From NCBI GenBank assembly GCA_035504175.1, contig DATJSJ010000107.1, positions 1 to 25,548 of the forward strand: 25,548 bases of DNA. Reading direction: 5' to 3'. This document shows positions 7,660 through 14,571 of this stretch, piece after piece. Position 1 is the stretch's first letter. Each line of letters opens with the position of its first letter. Both the position numbers and the translations under genes were made by a program. Under the pieces are notes generated by a model that saw only the letters and a list, made by a program, of their open reading frames with translations, was not told the origin of the DNA and searched no databases. This stretch comes from DATJSJ01 sp035504175. GTDB taxonomy: Bacteria; Pseudomonadota; Alphaproteobacteria; Acetobacterales; Acetobacteraceae.

Positions 7660-8174
7660 CGATCGATCCTGTGCGTCCGTTCCTGCGAGGCGGCACTGCC
7701 GCCGCCGCGCGTCGGGCGCAGCGGCCGCGTCACCCGGGCGATGGCAGCCGGCCGCGACTCGGTCGCAGCCTCGCGCCGGCGGCCGAACAGTTCCAGCCGC
7801 GTGGAGACCAGGTCGAAGCCGAGCCGCGCGGCGATCGCCTGCAGCATGCGCTCGTGCTCGTCGTCGCCGAACTCGATGACCCGGCCGGTATCGACATCGA
7901 TCAGGTGATGATGGTGGCCGTGCTCGGATGGCTCGTACCGGGCCCGCCCGCCGCCAAAATCGCGGCGTTCAAGGATGCCCTTCTCCTCGAGCAGACGCAC
8001 GGTGCGGTAGACGGTCGCAATCGAGATCCGCGCGTCGAGCGCACTGGCCCGGCGGTACAGCTCCTCGACATCCGGATGGTCGGAGGCTTCGGTCAGTACC
8101 CGGGCAATGACGCGCCGCTGGCCCGTCATCTTCAGCCCCTTCTCCACGCACAGCCGCTCGATCCGCGACTCCAT
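7656..8174 (-). CDS. fur: Fur-family transcriptional regulator
   Basis: The 172-aa protein has the Fur layout. A winged-helix DNA-binding domain covers about residues 1-85 (MTGQRRVIARVLTEASDHPDVEELYRRA and ISIATVYRTVRLLEEKGILER). A dimerisation and metal domain follows with HGHHHHLIDVDTGRVIEFGDDEHERMLQAIAARLGFDLVSTRLELFGR. The His-rich HGHHHH is metal-binding in the family. The CxxC zinc motif of enterobacterial Fur is absent (the LIDVDTG region has no Cys), as in many alphaproteobacterial Fur/Mur proteins. The C-terminus carries about 35 extra Arg/Ala-rich residues. ATG 8174 gives MESRIERLCVEKGLK, a normal Fur start. The gene overlaps olsB by 4 bp. Whether it senses iron or manganese cannot be told, so the symbol is a family-level call. 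Confidence 0.88.
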   Translation of the reverse strand: MESRIERLCVEKGLKMTGQRRVIARVLTEASDHPDVEELYRRASALDARISIATVYRTVRLLEEKGILERRDFGGGRARYEPSEHGHHHHLIDVDTGRVIEFGDDEHERMLQAIAARLGFDLVSTRLELFGRRREAATESRPAAIARVTRPLRPTRGGGSAASQERTHRIDR

Positions 8175-8304
8175 CGGGCCCCCAAGCTCAGCCGGCGGAA
8201 ATCGGCCGGTCACAGGGCGTAGCCGATCCGGGCACGGCCTGTCCAATCCCGCCCGAGCGGGGGAAACGGCGATGCCGTTGCCGCTCCGATACGGCCGCGC
8301 GCAC

Positions 8305-8322
8305 TGCGCCTGGACTGGCGCA
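8305..8322 (-). terminator. Weak hairpin after mucR
   Basis: TGCGCC and GGCGCA form 6-bp arms around a 6-nt loop, beginning five bases after the mucR stop on the minus strand. No T-tract follows. The rest of the fur-mucR interval (8175-8304) shows nothing else I can name. Confidence 0.25.
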
Positions 8323-8326
8323 GCCG

Positions 8327-8737
8327 CTACTTGCGGCCGCGCGGCTTCGTCCCGAGGCCGATTTTCTTCGCAAGCGATGAGCGGTGCCGGGCGTAATTGG
8401 GCGCCACCATCGGATAGTCGGGGGGCAGGCCCCAGCGCTCCCGGTATTGCTCCGGCGTCATGTTGTAGGCGGTCTTCAGATGCCGTTTCAGCATCTTCAG
8501 CTTCTTTCCGTCCTCCAGGCAGACGATGTGGTCCGGGAAGACAGAGCGTCGCACCGGGACCGCCGGCTGCGGCTTGTCCGGCGCCGCCGGTTCCTTGCCG
8601 ATGCCGGCCAGGGTCTTGTAGACTTCCTGGATCAGGTTCGGCAGCGCGTCCGTGGTGACGGCATTGTTCGAAACATGGGCCGAGACGATTTGGGCCGTCA
8701 GTCCCAGCACGTCCGGATTGGTGATGGCTTCGGGCAT
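8327..8737 (-). CDS. mucR: MucR/Ros-family transcriptional regulator with degenerate zinc site
   Basis: This 136-aa protein matches MucR/Ros along its whole length: an N-terminal helical oligomerisation part (residues 5-50), then the DNA-binding core VFPDHIVCLEDGKKLKMLK, RHLKTAYNMTPEQYRERWGL and PPDYPMVAPNYARHRSSLAKKIG. In Ros the zinc site is C-x2-C-x9-H-x4-H. Here only Cys73 and His86 remain, position 76 is Asp and position 91 is Tyr (90 is Ala). Asp at the second position is common in MucR/Ml proteins. Loss of the last His as well suggests that folding does not depend on classical zinc coordination. MucR proteins are H-NS-like global repressors of surface polysaccharide, motility and cell-cycle genes in alphaproteobacteria. 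ATG 8737 has a purine-rich GGGAATGGA upstream. The gene diverges from a TusA-like gene. Confidence 0.93.
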   Translation of the reverse strand: MPEAITNPDVLGLTAQIVSAHVSNNAVTTDALPNLIQEVYKTLAGIGKEPAAPDKPQPAVPVRRSVFPDHIVCLEDGKKLKMLKRHLKTAYNMTPEQYRERWGLPPDYPMVAPNYARHRSSLAKKIGLGTKPRGRK

Positions 8738-8768
8738 AGAAATCCATTCCCAAGGGGAAGACTTGCGC

Positions 8769-8798
8769 CATATAGAGTGGCGTCAAGCCGTTTCGCAA
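8769..8798 (-). promoter_or_regulatory. Candidate promoter for mucR
   Basis: On the minus strand, TTGCGA (8793-8798) is followed by 18 bp and TATATG (8769-8774), about 30 bp before the mucR ATG. The 94-bp divergent interval is locally AT-rich compared with its surroundings. Family members often repress their own gene, which would place an operator here, but none is identified. Confidence 0.3.
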
Positions 8799-8831
8799 CG
8801 TATATTTCGCGGATCTGAAAGCGTTTCAATC

Positions 8832-9089
8832 ATGCGGAAATGCAAGGCGGCGGACCTGGCCGCCGACCACGAGATCGACATCACCGGCGACATCTGTCCG
8901 ATGACTTTTGTCCGCACCCGCCTCGCACTCGACCGGCTGCAGCCCGGGCAGACCCTGCTCGTGCACCTGCGCGGCGCCGAACCGCGCAGCAACGTCCCCG
9001 CCACGGCCCAGGATCAGGGCCACGCCGTGCTGGCAATCGAGACCGATTCGGACGGCGTCAGCCACGTGCTGCTGCGCAAGGGTGCGTAG
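8832..9089 (+). CDS. TusA-family sulfur carrier-like protein
   Basis: The 85-aa protein has the TusA/SirA/YedF fold signature. A short strand (DHEIDITGDICP) carries the conserved Cys22-Pro23. The helix MTFVRTRLALDRLQPGQTLLVHL follows, and then a second strand-helix-strand unit ending SDGVSHVLLRKGA. Family members carry persulfide sulfur on that Cys and pass it to tRNA thiolation, molybdenum cofactor or sulfur-oxidation enzymes. Here the usual CPxP is CPMT, so the second Pro is missing. ATG 8832 is the first good start; the longer frame would run through the divergent promoter region. It diverges from mucR. The partner sulfurtransferase is not visible, so the specific role is unknown. A second paralogue lies at 17426. 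Confidence 0.85.
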   Translation: MRKCKAADLAADHEIDITGDICPMTFVRTRLALDRLQPGQTLLVHLRGAEPRSNVPATAQDQGHAVLAIETDSDGVSHVLLRKGA

Positions 9090-9167
9090 CGGAACCGCAC
9101 CAGGCGGACCCGTTCGGGACGCGCAACCGTCGCTCGCGAATGGCATGCCGTTCGCGCCTGGGCTGCG

Positions 9168-9620
9168 TCAGGTCTCCTCCAGCGTCCGGCGCAGCACCAG
9201 CGCGTCGCCGCCGTCGGCGTAATAAGTGCGCCGTCGCCCGACCGCAACGAAGCCGGCCCCGCCGTAGAGCGCCCGCGCCGCCTCGTTGGTCACGTGCACT
9301 TCCAGGAACATTGTGCCGGCGCCGCGCGCTGCCGCTGCGGCGCCGGCCGCCAGCACCAGGCGCCGGCCGATGCCGTGCCGCCGCATCGCCGGGATGACCG
9401 CGAGCGCCAGAATCTCCGCCTCGCCCCCCGCCACCCGAGCCAGCAGCATCCCGCCACGCGGATCGATGAAGCCAAGCTTGCCCGGCAGACGGAGATGCGC
9501 CGCGAAAGCCGGCGCGTCCCAGGTCGCCGCGCCCGGCATGCCTGTAATGCCTTCCTCGTGCAGCGCCGCCATCGCCGCCGCGTGCGCCGGCCCGGCGATG
9601 ATCAGCGGCAGCAGGGTCAT
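9168..9620 (-). CDS. rimI: GNAT acetyltransferase, RimI-like
   Basis: The 150-aa protein is a single GNAT domain. The acetyl-CoA loop RRHGIGRRLV follows the strand ILALAVIPAM. The C-terminal part contains TMFLEVHVTNEAARALYGGAGFVAVGRRRTYY, close to RimI (FLEVRxSNxxAxxLYxxxGF). RimI acetylates the N-terminal Ala of ribosomal protein S18, and other N-terminal substrates are possible. Its ATG overlaps the tsaB stop by 4 bp (ATGA), so it is translated with tsaB. This tsaB-rimI pairing is common in bacteria and supports the name. Confidence 0.85.
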   Translation of the reverse strand: MTLLPLIIAGPAHAAAMAALHEEGITGMPGAATWDAPAFAAHLRLPGKLGFIDPRGGMLLARVAGGEAEILALAVIPAMRRHGIGRRLVLAAGAAAAARGAGTMFLEVHVTNEAARALYGGAGFVAVGRRRTYYADGGDALVLRRTLEET

Positions 9621-10261
9621 TGCGGCGGTGGCCGCGGCGCGCGCGACGGCGGATGCACCGCCGGCGGATCGACGTAGAGCGGCTGCGCCGCCAGCGGTGG
9701 CAGCCCTCCGGCCCGGCGCCGCCGCACTGCGGCGGCGATCCCCGCCGGTTCCGGCAGCCGCAGCGGGGTGAGTTCCGCCATGACGCCTGCCGCCTCGAAC
9801 AGAGCCGCCACCGCCGGCGCCGCATCGCCGGCCAGGGCGACCGGCCCATCCGGCAATGGCAGCGCGTCCAACGGGAAGGCGCGAATCTCGTTCGGGCGTT
9901 CGAGGAACACCTGGCCGCGCCGGCTGTCGAGCGCGACCCAGAGCGGCCGGCCGGCCGACTCGGTCAGTGCCTCGCCCACCGTCACGCCCGCCACCGGGAT
10001 CGCGGCCGCAAGTCCGATGCCATGCGCCAGCGACAGGGCGGCACGGATGCCGGTAAATCCGCCCGGCCCGACCGTCACCGCCACCAGATCGAGCGCCGAG
10101 GCGGACAGGCCGGCCTCGCGAAGCACCGACTCCGCCATCGGCGGCAGCGCCGCGGGCTGGCCGCGCCCGACGTCAGAGACCAGCGCCGCGATCACCGCGC
10201 CATCCCGCACCACCGCGGCGGAACACCGCGCCAGCGCCGCATCCAGGGTCAGGATGCGCAT
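9617..10261 (-). CDS. tsaB: tRNA N6-threonylcarbamoyladenosine biosynthesis protein TsaB
   Basis: TsaB is the non-catalytic partner of TsaD (with TsaE and TsaC) that makes t6A37 in ANN-decoding tRNAs. The 214-aa protein has the ASKHA-type N-terminus MRILTLDAALARCSAAVVRDG and the hallmark VTVGPGGFTGIRAALSLAHGIGL around residues 60-85. It ends PLAAQPLYVDPPAVH, a typical TsaB C-terminal pattern followed by a short Pro/Arg-rich tail. ATG 10261 is chosen over an in-frame start 24 bases upstream because MRILTLD is the family N-terminus. It overlaps rimI by 4 bp. tsaD, tsaE and tsaC are not in this window. Confidence 0.93.
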   Translation of the reverse strand: MRILTLDAALARCSAAVVRDGAVIAALVSDVGRGQPAALPPMAESVLREAGLSASALDLVAVTVGPGGFTGIRAALSLAHGIGLAAAIPVAGVTVGEALTESAGRPLWVALDSRRGQVFLERPNEIRAFPLDALPLPDGPVALAGDAAPAVAALFEAAGVMAELTPLRLPEPAGIAAAVRRRRAGGLPPLAAQPLYVDPPAVHPPSRAPRPPPQ

Positions 10262-10332
10262 TGGCCGGCGTGGCGGCGACGGCACGCGGCGCCGCGGTCC
10301 TCGGCTGCCAGGATTACGCGGCGGGCACGAGA

Positions 10333-10363
10333 TCGCGCGGCGCGGGCCCGCCCGCCCGCGCGA
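10333..10363 (-). terminator. Hairpin after the nitroreductase gene
   Basis: TCGCGCGG (10333-10340) pairs with CCGCGCGA (10356-10363) around a G/C-rich loop that can pair further. It lies 21 bases after the nitroreductase stop on the minus strand and before tsaB. No T-run follows, so this is only a candidate. Confidence 0.35.
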
Positions 10364-10384
10364 CCCTTGCTCCCCGGAACCGAT

Positions 10385-10969
10385 TCAGAGCAGCTCGCAG
10401 GCCTCATTGAACTCGAGTCGCGGCGAGCGCGGGAACAGCCCGGACGGATCGCCGTGGCCGAGATTGATCAGGAAGTTCGACTTCCAGCCGAGATCGGCCA
10501 GGAATTCCGCGTCAACCCGCGCCCGGTCGAAGCCGGACATCGGCCCGCAATCCAGCCCAAGGGCGCGCGCCGCCAGGATCAGGTAGCCGCCCTGCAAGGT
10601 GCCGTTGCGGAAGGCGGTCTCCTCCGCCAGCGCTTCGTTGCCGGCGAACCAGGCGCGGGCATCGGCATGCGGAAACAGGCGCGGCAGAAAGTCGAAGAAC
10701 TGCGGATCGTAGGCGACGATCACCGTCACCGGCGCCACCATGGTCTTGGCGACGTTGCCCTCCGAGAGAGCGGGACGCAGCCGCTCCTTCGCCTCCGGCG
10801 TGCGCAGGAAGACGAACCGCGCGGGCGAGGAATTGGCCGAGGTCGGCGCCATCCTCGCGAGATCGTAGAGCTCGCGCAGCGTGTCGTCGGAGATCGGCTC
10901 CGACGTCCAGGCATTGTGGGTCCGGGCGGCGTGGAACAGCGCCTCCAGCGCGGCAGCATCGAGTGACAT
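10385..10969 (-). CDS. Nitroreductase-family oxidoreductase, RutE/malonic semialdehyde reductase type
   Basis: The 194-aa FMN-dependent nitroreductase-fold protein matches the RutE/HadB subgroup in length and sequence: ALFHAARTHNAWTSEPISDD, LYDLARMAPTSANSSPARFVFL, then NGTLQGGYLILAARALGLDC and GPMSGFDRARVDAEF, and a C-terminus NFLINLGHGDPSGLFPRSPRLEFNE. RutE reduces 3-oxopropanoate (malonic semialdehyde) in pyrimidine breakdown. No other rut gene is nearby, so a general aldehyde or quinone reductase role is equally possible. ATG 10969 has GGAGG ten bases upstream, a near-ideal ribosome binding site. A perfect palindrome immediately upstream suggests dedicated repression. The gene lies 67 bp downstream of nfuA on the same strand. 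Confidence 0.88.
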   Translation of the reverse strand: MSLDAAALEALFHAARTHNAWTSEPISDDTLRELYDLARMAPTSANSSPARFVFLRTPEAKERLRPALSEGNVAKTMVAPVTVIVAYDPQFFDFLPRLFPHADARAWFAGNEALAEETAFRNGTLQGGYLILAARALGLDCGPMSGFDRARVDAEFLADLGWKSNFLINLGHGDPSGLFPRSPRLEFNEACELL

Positions 10970-10982
10970 CGGCAAGCCTCCA

Positions 10983-11004
10983 AATCGTTCGAGATCGAAC
11001 GATT
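10983..11004. promoter_or_regulatory. Operator-like palindrome upstream of the nitroreductase gene
   Basis: AATCGTTCGA and TCGAACGATT are perfect 10-bp inverted arms separated by 2 bp. The site ends 13 bases before the nitroreductase ATG and overlaps the position of a likely -10 if TTGACT (minus strand, 11021-11026) is the -35. The size and symmetry fit a dimeric repressor of the TetR, MarR or HxlR type. No regulator gene is adjacent. Confidence 0.65.
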
Positions 11005-11036
11005 GTCGCGCCGCGGCAAAAGTCAAGCCGCGTCGG

Positions 11037-11594
11037 CTACAGGTCGACCTGCTCGACCGCCACCACCTCCGGCACGTAGTGCCGGAGCATGTTCTCGATG
11101 CCGTGCTTCAGCGTGGCGCGGGAGGACGGGCAGCCGCTGCAGGCGCCCTGCATGTGCAGCTTGACCACCCCGGCGCGGTAGCCGCGGAAGACGATGTCGC
11201 CGCCATCGCCGGCGACAGCCGGACGCACCCGCGTGTCGAGCAGTTCCTTGATCTGCTCGGCGATCTCGGCATCCTCCGGGGAGACATCCTCATCCGCACT
11301 CGCGGCCTGGCCCTCCATCACGGGCCGGCCGGCGACGAAATGCTCCATCAGGGTGCCGAGCACCTGCGGCTTCAGCGCCGCCCAATCGGTCGCGTCGGAC
11401 TTGGTCACGGTGACGAAATCGCCGCCGAGGAATACCCGCGCGACCCCCGGCAGGGTGAACAGCGCGCCGGCGAGGGGGCTCTGCTCCGCCGCCTCCGGGG
11501 CGGCGAAGTCCGCCGTGCCGACGCCCATCACCGCGCGGCCGGGCAGGAATTTCAGCGTTGCGGGATTGGGCGTGCTTTCGGTCTCGATGAACAT
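11037..11594 (-). CDS. nfuA: NfuA-type iron-sulfur cluster scaffold/carrier
   Basis: The 185-aa protein combines an N-terminal Nfu domain (MFIETESTPNPATLKFLPGR, with GVARVFLGGDFVTVTK) and a C-terminal NifU-like domain. The latter contains ELLDTRVRPAVAGDGGDIVF and the cluster-binding GACSGCPSS (CxxC). Such proteins carry 4Fe-4S clusters to apo-enzymes in the cytosol. A charged linker rich in Ala/Glu/Asp separates the domains (about residues 95-110). ATG 11594 is chosen because MFIETE(S/T)TPNPATLKF is the conserved start. It lies upstream of the nitroreductase and the tsaB-rimI pair on the same strand; nfuA near tsaB/rimI/fur is a familiar alphaproteobacterial neighbourhood. Confidence 0.95.
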   Translation of the reverse strand: MFIETESTPNPATLKFLPGRAVMGVGTADFAAPEAAEQSPLAGALFTLPGVARVFLGGDFVTVTKSDATDWAALKPQVLGTLMEHFVAGRPVMEGQAASADEDVSPEDAEIAEQIKELLDTRVRPAVAGDGGDIVFRGYRAGVVKLHMQGACSGCPSSRATLKHGIENMLRHYVPEVVAVEQVDL

Positions 11595-11705
11595 CCGTGC
11601 CGGCCTCTGCCAAGGCGGCAAGCACTTGCCCGCCGCAATCAGCCTGCATCAATGGGGTGCGGCGTGGCCGGCTGCAAGCGCCCGCGCCGGGGCACAAGAG
11701 AGGGA

Positions 11706-11855
11706 AGAGAAGAAAGAACTTCTTTTTCTGTAGAAAAAGAAGCAAAAAGACTTTCATCCCTTATGGCGCGGAGCAACCGGGAGGCATCCGTCCTAAAGTG
11801 ATGAACGTTTTTTGGTTCTTTCTTTCAAAAAAGAACCGCTTTCTTCCTTCTTACC
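11706..11855. repeat. Pair of AT-rich hairpins in inverted orientation
   Basis: Hairpin 1 (11719-11742) has perfect 10-bp arms CTTCTTTTTC/GAAAAAGAAG around TGTA. Hairpin 2 (11814-11837) has 8-bp arms GGTTCTTT/AAAGAACC around an 8-nt loop. Read on the minus strand, hairpin 1 and its flanks (GTCTTTTTG before, TTCTTTCTTCTCTTCC after) align with hairpin 2 on the plus strand (GTTTTTTG before, GCTTTCTTCCTTC after). They therefore look like two inverted copies of one element of about 45 bp. The tracts are very AT-rich in a GC-rich genome. Position between the nfuA start and the end of dinB allows hairpin 1 to serve as a minus-strand terminator for dinB. The rest of the interval holds no gene I can support. 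Confidence 0.7.
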
Positions 11856-13107
11856 CCAACGCCCGCCCACGACGGATGATCGCCGGCCCGAATCGACCAC
11901 GCAATGCATCGATTGCCGCCTGGGCCGCCGCAAGCCGCGGTGCCGCCGGATCGGCGAGATCGCCGCGATCGGCCAGCGCCGCCGGCACCAGGGGCTGCGC
12001 GCCGATCCCGATCAGCCGGAACGCGGTGCCGTCCACCTCCCGCGCCAGCAGCGTCGCGGCCTCCTGGAACAGCCGGTCCGGCAGCAGCGTCGGGTCGGCG
12101 AGTCGCGCCGCGCGGGTGCGCAGCACGAATCCGGCCGTCTTGAGTTTCAGCACCAATCCGCCGGCGGCCAGCCCCTGCTCCCGCAGCCGGCGCCCGAGCT
12201 TCTCCGCCAGCAGCCAGAGCGGCCGCTCCAGCTCGCGCCGGTCCGCGAGGTCGCGGTCGAACGTGGTCTCGGCGCTGATCGACCGCGCCGTCCGCTCCGG
12301 CGTCACCAGCCGCACGTCCTCGCCCCGTGCCCGGCGGACCAGCGCCGGTCCGTCCTCACCGAGCCGTCGCGCCGCCTCGCGGTCATCCATTGCCTGCAAC
12401 TGCCCGAGCCTCGTGACGCCGAGGGTCGCCAGTCGCCGCTCCTGTGCGGCGCCGATGCCCGGCAGGAGTCGCACCGGCTGCGGCGCGAGCAGCGCCGGCG
12501 CCTCGCCGCCGATCACGGCGAAGCCGCGGGGCTTGTCGCGCCCGGCCGCAAGCTTCGCCATCAGCCGGTTGCGTGCCAGCCCGATCGATACCGTCACGCC
12601 GACCTCCGCTTCGACCAGGCGGGCGAGGCGAGCCAGCACGACGGCCGGCGGCGCGCCGTGCAGTGCCTCCGTGCCGGAGAGGTCGAGCGCCGCCTCGTCG
12701 ATCGAGAGCGGCTGCACCAGTGGCGTCAGCCGGCCCATCAGTGCCCGGATCTGCCGCGCGGCGGCGACGTATTTCGGGAAGTCCGGCCGAATGACGACCG
12801 CGTCGGGGCAGGCCCGGAGCGCCTTGAACATCGGCATCGCGCTGCGCACGCCGTGCAGGCGCGCGACGTAGCAGGCGGCACTGACCACGCCGCGGACGCC
12901 GCCACCGACGATCACCGGCCGACCGGCCAGCTCCGGCCGGTCGCGCTTCTCGACGCTGGCGTAGAAGGCGTCGCAATCGACGTGCGCGATCGCGAGGCTG
13001 AACAGTTCGGGATGTGAAACGATCCGGCGCGAGCCGCAGGCGGCACACGGAATCCCGCCGGCGGTCGCACCGCAGTCGCGGCACAGGGCGGGGATCGGAG
13101 TCGCCAC
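11851..13107 (-). CDS. dinB: DNA polymerase IV (Y-family), long alphaproteobacterial form
   Basis: This 418-aa translesion polymerase starts at GTG 13107. Residues 9-24 hold C9xxC12-x8-C21xxC24, a zinc-ribbon-like N-terminal extension not found in E. coli DinB. The Y-family core follows: AHVDCDAFYASVEKRDRPELAGRPV with the catalytic Asp and steric-gate aromatic, CYVARLHGVRSAMPMFKALRACP, and PLSIDEAALDLSG with the catalytic Asp-Glu. SIDEA is followed by Ala where Tyr or Phe is common. Helix-hairpin-helix residues include RLLPGIGAAQERRLATLGV, and the little-finger domain fills the C-terminal 110 residues. No beta-clamp motif was confirmed. It is the last gene of the minus-strand run, 169 bp downstream of the ECF sigma gene. 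The interval 13108-13276 shows nothing recognisable, and no LexA box was found by eye. Confidence 0.93.
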   Translation of the reverse strand: MATPIPALCRDCGATAGGIPCAACGSRRIVSHPELFSLAIAHVDCDAFYASVEKRDRPELAGRPVIVGGGVRGVVSAACYVARLHGVRSAMPMFKALRACPDAVVIRPDFPKYVAAARQIRALMGRLTPLVQPLSIDEAALDLSGTEALHGAPPAVVLARLARLVEAEVGVTVSIGLARNRLMAKLAAGRDKPRGFAVIGGEAPALLAPQPVRLLPGIGAAQERRLATLGVTRLGQLQAMDDREAARRLGEDGPALVRRARGEDVRLVTPERTARSISAETTFDRDLADRRELERPLWLLAEKLGRRLREQGLAAGGLVLKLKTAGFVLRTRAARLADPTLLPDRLFQEAATLLAREVDGTAFRLIGIGAQPLVPAALADRGDLADPAAPRLAAAQAAIDALRGRFGPAIIRRGRALG

Positions 13108-13276
13108 AGCGCGGCCAGGATAGAGGTGCGCTGCCGGGAGCCCAAGTCCGCTCCCGCGCGGACAAGCCGGACGCCCGCGGCGACAAGCGATACGGCGCGG
13201 TCGCCGGCGGAGGCGGCGAGTCGCGGGCCGGGCTCCGCGGTGCCGGCCGGCGTCGGGCGAGGCGGCGATCGCTACG

Positions 13277-14566
13277 TCACGGTGGCAGTGCAGCGGCGCG
13301 GGCGATCAGAAAGTCGCGCACGGCCCGGTCGCGCTCCAGGCCGATCGCGCGGCGATAGGCCTCGCGCGCCGGCCCGGCCGCGCCGCGCCGGGCGAGCAAC
13401 CCGGCCCGGGCGGCCCAGTACGGCTGGTAGTCCGCGAGGCGCCCGCCGGCGGCGGCCGACTCCAGTGCCGCGAGACCCGCCTTCGCTCCCGCGCATTCGG
13501 CAACCGCCACCGCCCGGTTGATCGCCACCACCGGCGAGCCGGTCAGCGTCGCCAGCGCATCGTACAACCCGAGGATCGCCGCCCAGTCGGTGCGGCCGGT
13601 CAGGCGCCGGGCGGCGTGCGCCGACTGCACCGCCGCCTCGAGCTGATAGCGGCCGGGCCGGCCCGCCGCCGCGGCGCGGAACAGCAGCGCTTCCGCCTCG
13701 GCGATCGTCGCCGGGTCCCACGCGACCGGGTCCTGCGCATCGAGCGGCACGTAGCCGCCGCTGGCGTCGCGCCGCGCGCCGCGCCGGGCCTCGGCGTGCA
13801 GCATCAGCGCCAGCAGGCCGAGCGCTTCCGGCTCGTCGGGCAGCAGCGCCGTGACCAGGCGGCCGAGCCAGAGTCCTTCGCCCGCCAGGTTGCTGCGGCG
13901 CGAATCGGTGCCGGCGGGATCGGACCAGCCCTCGCTGTAGACGGCGTAGATCGCGTCCAGCACGGCCGGCAGGCGCTCGGCGAGGAGGGCACGGTCCGGC
14001 ACGCGGAAGGCAATGCCGGCCTGGCGAATCTTGGTTTTCGCCCGCGCCAGGCGCTGTCGCATTGCAACCGGCGAGACCAGGAAGGCGGAGGCAATGCTCG
14101 CCGCGTCGAAGCCCAGCACCGTCTGCAGCATCAGTGCCGCCCGGATGCCGGGATCGATCGCCGGATGGGCGCAGACGAACATCAGCGCCAGGCGGTGATC
14201 CGGGATCGTTGCCCGCCTGGAGCCGATGGCGCGTGCGACCATCGTCCGGCGCAGTTCGGTCTCTGCCAGGGCGGTCGTTTGCCGGCGCCGGACCGCATCG
14301 ATCAACCGCCGCCGCGCCACGGTCAGCAGCCAGGCCTCCGGCCGGTCCGGAATGCCGCTCGCGGGCCAGTCTGACAGCGCCGCGGCGAAGGCGTCCGCCA
14401 GCGCGTCCTCCGCGGCACCGACGTCGCCGGTGCGGGCGGCGAGGAAGGCGAGCAGCCGGCCGTAGCCGTGCCGCGCCGCCGCCTCGGCCGCCGCCCGCGC
14501 GGCACCGGCGGACGGGTCGGGCGTATCGGATCGCGGCTTGCCGCCAGCGAGGGTCCCGTCCGCCAC
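13277..14566 (-). CDS. ECF42-type RNA polymerase sigma factor with C-terminal helical extension (DUF6596-like)
   Basis: The 429-aa protein is much longer than a usual ECF sigma. Region 2 lies at about residues 20-90 (GYGRLLAFLAARTGDVGAAEDALADAF, then PEAWLLTVARRRLIDAVRRRQ). Region 4 lies at about 125-185 (AALMLQTVLGFDAASIASAFLVSPVAMRQRLARAKTKIRQAG). It continues as the long helical, TPR-like domain typical of the ECF42 group (LPAVLDAIYAVYSEGW, YQLEAAVQSAHAARRLTGRTDW, then GLYDALATLTGSPVVAINRAVAVAE). ECF42 genes usually adjoin DGPF/YCII genes, as here: the upstream partner stops 5 bp before this start. GTG 14566 is chosen since the longer frame would overlap that gene. No anti-sigma gene is present; the C-terminal extension is thought to take that regulatory role in the family. 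Confidence 0.9.
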   Translation of the reverse strand: MADGTLAGGKPRSDTPDPSAGAARAAAEAAARHGYGRLLAFLAARTGDVGAAEDALADAFAAALSDWPASGIPDRPEAWLLTVARRRLIDAVRRRQTTALAETELRRTMVARAIGSRRATIPDHRLALMFVCAHPAIDPGIRAALMLQTVLGFDAASIASAFLVSPVAMRQRLARAKTKIRQAGIAFRVPDRALLAERLPAVLDAIYAVYSEGWSDPAGTDSRRSNLAGEGLWLGRLVTALLPDEPEALGLLALMLHAEARRGARRDASGGYVPLDAQDPVAWDPATIAEAEALLFRAAAAGRPGRYQLEAAVQSAHAARRLTGRTDWAAILGLYDALATLTGSPVVAINRAVAVAECAGAKAGLAALESAAAGGRLADYQPYWAARAGLLARRGAAGPAREAYRRAIGLERDRAVRDFLIARAAALPP

Positions 14567-14571
14567 CCCGC

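Noticed and set aside
9620..10966. 448-codon plus-strand frame over tsaB and the nitroreductase
   Set aside because: Antisense shadow; both minus-strand genes carry clear family motifs.
11814..11837. Hairpin 2 as a standard intrinsic terminator of dinB
   Set aside because: On the minus strand the stem is followed by an A-run, not a T-run, so it does not fit a dinB terminator; hairpin 1 fits that better.
11597..13017. Two long plus-strand frames over dinB
   Set aside because: Both are antisense to a complete DinB and Arg/Ser-rich.
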